In this document: positions 60,618 through 64,000 of the stretch, in pieces
How positions within the stretch are numbered: position 1 is the stretch's first letter
Layout of the letters: each line of letters begins with the position of its first letter
Source of the DNA: Desulfobacteraceae bacterium UBA2245
Lineage (GTDB): Bacteria; Desulfobacterota; Desulfobacteria; Desulfobacterales; UBA2245
DNA: 64,000 bases
Assembly (NCBI GenBank): GCA_002347265.1
Contig: DDYB01000022.1
Location: forward strand, 1-64,000
Reading direction: 5' to 3'
The notes under the pieces: model-generated
What the model was told of the DNA's origin: nothing
The model's input: the letters and a program-made list of their open reading frames with translations, nothing else
The model's database searches: none
Program-made: the position numbers and the translations under genes

Positions 60618-61403
60618 TCAGGTCGGGTTGTTTCGAACGCCGATCCTCGATTTTCGGCTTAAATGGATCAGCATGAAAACTGCAACCAGGGCCGCCGCTA
60701 TCCCGACGAACTGGGAGGGGGAAAGCACGCCGAAAAAAAGCTCTCCCCGGAAATCGCCCCGAAAGCGCTCGATAACAGAACGGACAACGCCGTAAAGCAG
60801 CACATAAATCCAGAAAAGCTGGCCCTCAAACCGGGTATGTTTGCGAAACGCCCACAGAATTCCGAACAGCGCCAGGTTGCTCAGGGATTCGTAAAGCTGT
60901 GTGGGGTGAAGCGGAATGCCTTGCGGCGCCAAGCTGTCGGCGCGGGTAAAGGTGACTGCCCAGGGAAGATCGCAGGACCGGCCGTAGCAGCATCCTGCAA
61001 AAAAACACCCGATCCGCCCCATAAAATGTCCGGCGGCCAGAGCAGGCGCCAGTATATCGGCGGTTTTCCACAGGGGAAGGGCATGATGCTTGAGGTAGGC
61101 CACGGCGGTGACCAGCGCGGCGATAAAGCCGCCGTAAAAGACAAGCCCGCCGTTCCAGATCCGGAAAATCTCTACGGGATCATGCATAAAGATCTCCGGG
61201 CGCGTGAAACCGTAAAACAGACGGGAACCGATGATGGCGGCGATCAGAACATAAAAACACAGGTCGACAATCCGGTTCGGGTCCAGTCCCACCCGGACGG
61301 CTTCCTTCTTGGCCAGATACAGCCCCAGGAGAAATCCCATGCCCACAAACAAGCCGTAGGCATAGATGGACAAACTGCCGAATTTAAAAAGCACCGGATA
61401 CAT
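60618..61403 (-). CDS. lgt: Prolipoprotein diacylglyceryl transferase
   Basis: A protein of 261 residues, an inner-membrane enzyme that attaches diacylglycerol from phosphatidylglycerol to the lipobox cysteine. About seven spans. The Lgt signature GHFMGRIGCFFAGCCYGR near residue 130 contains the essential Arg, and PVEIFRIWNGGLVFYGGFI near 80 and HPTQLYESL near 180 are conserved. The ATG at 61403 follows GAGAAGG. It lies next to lspA, the following enzyme of lipoprotein maturation. Confidence 0.96.
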   Translation of the reverse strand: MYPVLFKFGSLSIYAYGLFVGMGFLLGLYLAKKEAVRVGLDPNRIVDLCFYVLIAAIIGSRLFYGFTRPEIFMHDPVEIFRIWNGGLVFYGGFIAALVTAVAYLKHHALPLWKTADILAPALAAGHFMGRIGCFFAGCCYGRSCDLPWAVTFTRADSLAPQGIPLHPTQLYESLSNLALFGILWAFRKHTRFEGQLFWIYVLLYGVVRSVIERFRGDFRGELFFGVLSPSQFVGIAAALVAVFMLIHLSRKSRIGVRNNPT

Positions 61404-61426
61404 AAACACCTTCTCGCAGACCGAAT

Positions 61427-61909
61427 TCAATCGGGCAGTTTATTCAAAATCAGATGAAATAAAAATATCGCAACGCCGATCGATACCGCGCTGTCAGCCA
61501 CATTAAATGCCGGCCAGTGCAGGTTCCCGATGTAAAAATCGAGAAAGTCGACTACCAGTCCCATCCGAATACGATCTATCAGGTTGCCGGCAGCGCCTCC
61601 GAAAATCAGGCCGAATCCGGCCAGCAGCCAGGTGTGGGTTGGCGGGGTTTTGCGGTACAGATACAGAATCAATCCAACGGCGCCAAGGGTTGCCCCGAGA
61701 AAGACCAGCCGGCGTACGGAAGCGCTCTGTCCTGCCAGAAAACCGAATGCGCCCCCGGGGTTCAGAATATGGGTCAGGCTGAAAAAACCGGGTATCACCT
61801 CGATGCTTTGATGCAGGGCAAGGCTTTTTTCGACCAGCATCTTGGTGAGCTGATCCCCCAGGACCACGGCGCCGGAAATAACCGCCAGCATTCGGTATTT
61901 ATTTTTCAA
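61427..61909 (-). CDS. lspA: Lipoprotein signal peptidase (signal peptidase II)
   Basis: A protein of 160 residues with four transmembrane spans. The two catalytic Asp residues are in GGAAGNLIDRIRMG and FNVADSAVSIG, and DQLTKMLVE and LNPGGAFGFLAG are further signatures. It cleaves lipoprotein signal peptides after Lgt has acted. The TTG start is well supported by AAGGAGG five bases upstream. It follows ileS by 36 bases; ileS-lspA is a common pair. Confidence 0.96.
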   Translation of the reverse strand: MKNKYRMLAVISGAVVLGDQLTKMLVEKSLALHQSIEVIPGFFSLTHILNPGGAFGFLAGQSASVRRLVFLGATLGAVGLILYLYRKTPPTHTWLLAGFGLIFGGAAGNLIDRIRMGLVVDFLDFYIGNLHWPAFNVADSAVSIGVAIFLFHLILNKLPD

Positions 61910-61945
61910 GCCGCCCTCCTTTTCCGGACCCTGTTTTCCATGGGA

Positions 61946-64000
61946 TCAGAAATCGGAAAGCGCCGATCGGCACCGAGCGCAGACATGGTCTGCGTCGCTT
62001 TCAACCGATGCATCGTAGATCCAGCAGCGCTGGCATTTTTCTCCCTTCGCCGGTTCCACTCGAACGCCAAGTCCTGCAATTTCACCCTTCTGGAAGGCGG
62101 CATCGGATCCGGCCCCGTCGATCAGCACAACCTGGGATACGATCAATATCGATCGAAGCTCCGACTCATACGGCCTCAGAAATACCGCCAGTTCGGAATC
62201 CGCCGCCAGCGTAACCCTGGCATCCAGGGAATGCCCCACAATTTTTTCCGCACGGGCCTGCTCAATGGCGCGGGTCACGTCGGAGCGGACATCCAGCAGA
62301 CGTTTCCAGGTTTCAGCCAGAGAATCGTCGCCGCTTTGCGCATCGATCTGCGGGAAAGCCGCCAGATGAACGCTGGTTTCCTTTCCCTCCCATGCGGGCA
62401 TGTATTTCCAGATCTCTTCCGCGGTAAAGGAAAGAATCGGCGCCATCAGTCTGACCATGGCGTCAAGAAGCTTGAAGATGACCGTCTGGGCGCTTCGTCT
62501 TGCCATGGACTTCGGCGGGGAGGTATAGAGCCGGTCTTTGAGAATATCCAGGTAAAATGCCGAAAGATCCAGGGAGCAGAAATTATGCAGGGAGTGGTAG
62601 ATCACATGCATCTCGTATTTTTCGTATGCGGTCAGGGTTTTTCCGACCAGATCCTGAAGCCGGCAGAGGGCGAACCGGTCCAGTTCCGGCATATTGGAAA
62701 GCGCCACCGCATCGGCCTTCGGATCAAAGTCATACAGATTGCCCAGCATGAACCGGCAGGTGTTGCGGATGCGCCGGTAGGCGTCGCTGAGATGTTTGAG
62801 AATCTTATCGGAAATCCGGATATCATCGCGATAATCGGAAGCCGACACCCACAGCCGCAGAATCTCGGCGCCGAATTTGTCGATCACCTCCCTGGGCGCG
62901 ACGATGTTGCCCACGGACTTGGACATTTTCTTGCCCTCGGCATCCACCACGAATCCATGCGTCAGCACGGAACGGTACGGGGCCTGGTTCCGGGTGCCCA
63001 CCGCGGTCAGAAGCGAGCTGTGAAACCATCCCCGGTGCTGATCGCTGCCTTCAAGATAAAGATCCGCCGGCCATTTCAGGTACGGGCGGTGTTCCAGCAC
63101 CGCCGCATGACTGACCCCGGAGTCAAACCAGACATCGAGAATATCCGTTTCCTTGGCGAAGTTTTTGCCGCCGCATTTTGAGCAGACCGCATCGGCCGGC
63201 AGAAGCTCGACGGCCGACTTCTCAAACCAGATATCCGCGCCGTGAGCCGAGAAAAGATCAAAGATCCGATCATAGACCTGCGGGTTGATCAGGAGCTGGT
63301 CGCAGTCCTTGCAGTAAAACACCGGAATGGGAACCCCCCAGGCGCGCTGTCTGGAAACGCACCAGTCCGGACGGTTGGCGATCATCCCGTAAATCCGTTC
63401 CCGTCCCCAGTGCGGAATCCATTCAACCGCATCGATCGCGGCCAGCGCCTTTTGCCTGAGATTGTTTTTTTCCATGGAAATAAACCACTGGGGCGTAGCC
63501 CGGAAAATCACCGGTTTCTTGCACCGCCAGCAGTGCGGATAGGAATGGACGATATCCTCCTGAGCCAGGAGAACGCCGCTCTGCTTGAGCCAGGCGTTGA
63601 TCGGGGCGTTGGCGTCAAACACAAACTGCCCGGCAAAATCCTGCACGTCGCCGGTAAAGCGTCCATACTCGTCGACCGGGGAATACACGTCCAGGTCGTA
63701 GGCAAGCCCCACCTCGTAGTCTTCCCGGCCATGTCCGGGAGCGGTGTGCACGCATCCCGTGCCGGCATCCAGGGTGACATGGGCGCCCAGAATGATCAGG
63801 GAGGTCCGGTCGCACATGGGATGGAGGCACTTTTTGCCCTCCAGGCTTCTGGCGGACATCTTCGAGACCACCTGATAGTCGGCAATGCCGAAGGTCTTCA
63901 TGCACGGCGAAACGAGTTCTTCGGCCAGAATCAGGACCTCGTTTCCGCCGACACCCACCGCCGCGTAAGTAAAATCCGGATGAAGGGCCACGGCCAGATT
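61946..64000 (-). CDS. ileS: Isoleucyl-tRNA synthetase, C-terminal two thirds (start beyond window)
   Basis: An open reading frame that enters at the window edge and gives about 684 residues. It starts within the editing domain (AALHPDFTYAAVGVGGNE), with HTAPGHGREDYEVGLAYDLDVYSPVDEYG. The catalytic domain continues with DWCVSRQRAWGVPIPVFYC, DVWFDSGVSHAAVLE and GKKMSKSVGNIV (the KMSKS loop). The anticodon-binding domain follows, and the zinc ribbon CQRCWIYDAS...CARCRSAL closes the protein. It charges tRNA-Ile and removes valine. The N-terminal part with HIGH is outside. Confidence 0.96.
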   Translation of the reverse strand, partial: NLAVALHPDFTYAAVGVGGNEVLILAEELVSPCMKTFGIADYQVVSKMSARSLEGKKCLHPMCDRTSLIILGAHVTLDAGTGCVHTAPGHGREDYEVGLAYDLDVYSPVDEYGRFTGDVQDFAGQFVFDANAPINAWLKQSGVLLAQEDIVHSYPHCWRCKKPVIFRATPQWFISMEKNNLRQKALAAIDAVEWIPHWGRERIYGMIANRPDWCVSRQRAWGVPIPVFYCKDCDQLLINPQVYDRIFDLFSAHGADIWFEKSAVELLPADAVCSKCGGKNFAKETDILDVWFDSGVSHAAVLEHRPYLKWPADLYLEGSDQHRGWFHSSLLTAVGTRNQAPYRSVLTHGFVVDAEGKKMSKSVGNIVAPREVIDKFGAEILRLWVSASDYRDDIRISDKILKHLSDAYRRIRNTCRFMLGNLYDFDPKADAVALSNMPELDRFALCRLQDLVGKTLTAYEKYEMHVIYHSLHNFCSLDLSAFYLDILKDRLYTSPPKSMARRSAQTVIFKLLDAMVRLMAPILSFTAEEIWKYMPAWEGKETSVHLAAFPQIDAQSGDDSLAETWKRLLDVRSDVTRAIEQARAEKIVGHSLDARVTLAADSELAVFLRPYESELRSILIVSQVVLIDGAGSDAAFQKGEIAGLGVRVEPAKGEKCQRCWIYDASVESDADHVCARCRSALSDF

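Noticed and set aside
61517..63181. Long plus-strand open frame opposite lspA and ileS (over 550 codons)
   Set aside because: It is the mirror of two well-conserved genes, a common effect of codon bias in GC-rich DNA, with no domain of its own.
1..64000. CRISPR arrays, prophage, integrons or rRNA operon
   Set aside because: No regularly spaced repeats, phage structural genes, integrase or rRNA sequence was seen; the only short tandem array is the heptamer repeat at 51841-51889.

Overview
The window looks like a chromosomal segment of an anaerobic Gram-negative bacterium, most probably a sulfate-reducer-type member of the Desulfobacterota (former Deltaproteobacteria). This is inferred from gene content: a NIL-domain ferredoxin, B12-binding and other radical SAM proteins, a TRAP transporter, a CaiB-type CoA transferase, GspA/GspB and outer-membrane lipoproteins. 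No rRNA or other phylogenetic marker allows a firmer placement. Most of it is ordinary housekeeping chromosome. The only mobile DNA seen is the right end of an IS256-family element at the left edge.

Layout: 1-416, IS256-family right end. 645-4618, envelope genes: an OmpA-like protein with unusual tandem repeats, a GNAT acetyltransferase, a cobalamin riboswitch with its terminator in front of an outer-membrane beta-barrel gene, and a glycine-zipper lipoprotein. 5059-7725, chemoreceptor plus CheW behind a probable sigma-54 promoter. 7900-12047, a B12-binding radical SAM protein, then a tight set of NIL-ferredoxin, mnmA and mtaB (tRNA thiolation). 12068-15701, DHH and HD phosphoesterases, a DjlA-like co-chaperone and a methyltransferase. 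15811-18049, tRNA-Leu(CAG) and divergent ribF, which share a palindromic -10 box. 19445-23600, def-fmt-rsmB-rpe-aroQ, followed by an orphan DNA methyltransferase and convergent mutY. 25962-37694, stress protein, hydrolases, a gspA-gspB-aldo/keto reductase-SDR-methyltransferase-protease run, a metallo-hydrolase, an NlpC/P60 lipoprotein and an HD protein. 37950-41680, two-component system and HtrA protease. 41697-43316, CoA transferase and a small protein. 43505-50276, a tripartite MacAB/TolC-type exporter operon divergent from an ECF sigma-factor operon. 50357-56270, radical SAM protein, folD and a complete TRAP transporter. 56350-64000, argC, a small protein, pyk, holA, lgt, lspA and partial ileS.

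The most interesting system is at 43505-50276. A sigma-factor operon (EF-hand protein, ECF sigma factor, small single-span membrane protein, membrane-anchored Spy/CnrX-like protein) has the architecture of a CnrYXH-type trans-envelope signalling module. It faces an efflux operon. Both operons carry, back to back, the same ECF-type promoter TGTAAC-N17-CGAC, with further identity around the boxes. The simplest reading is that the sigma factor controls itself and the pump. Other items worth checking are the B12 riboswitch in front of an outer-membrane protein that is not a BtuB-type receptor, the ferredoxin-mnmA-mtaB cluster, the symmetric tRNA/ribF promoter and the orphan methyltransferase.
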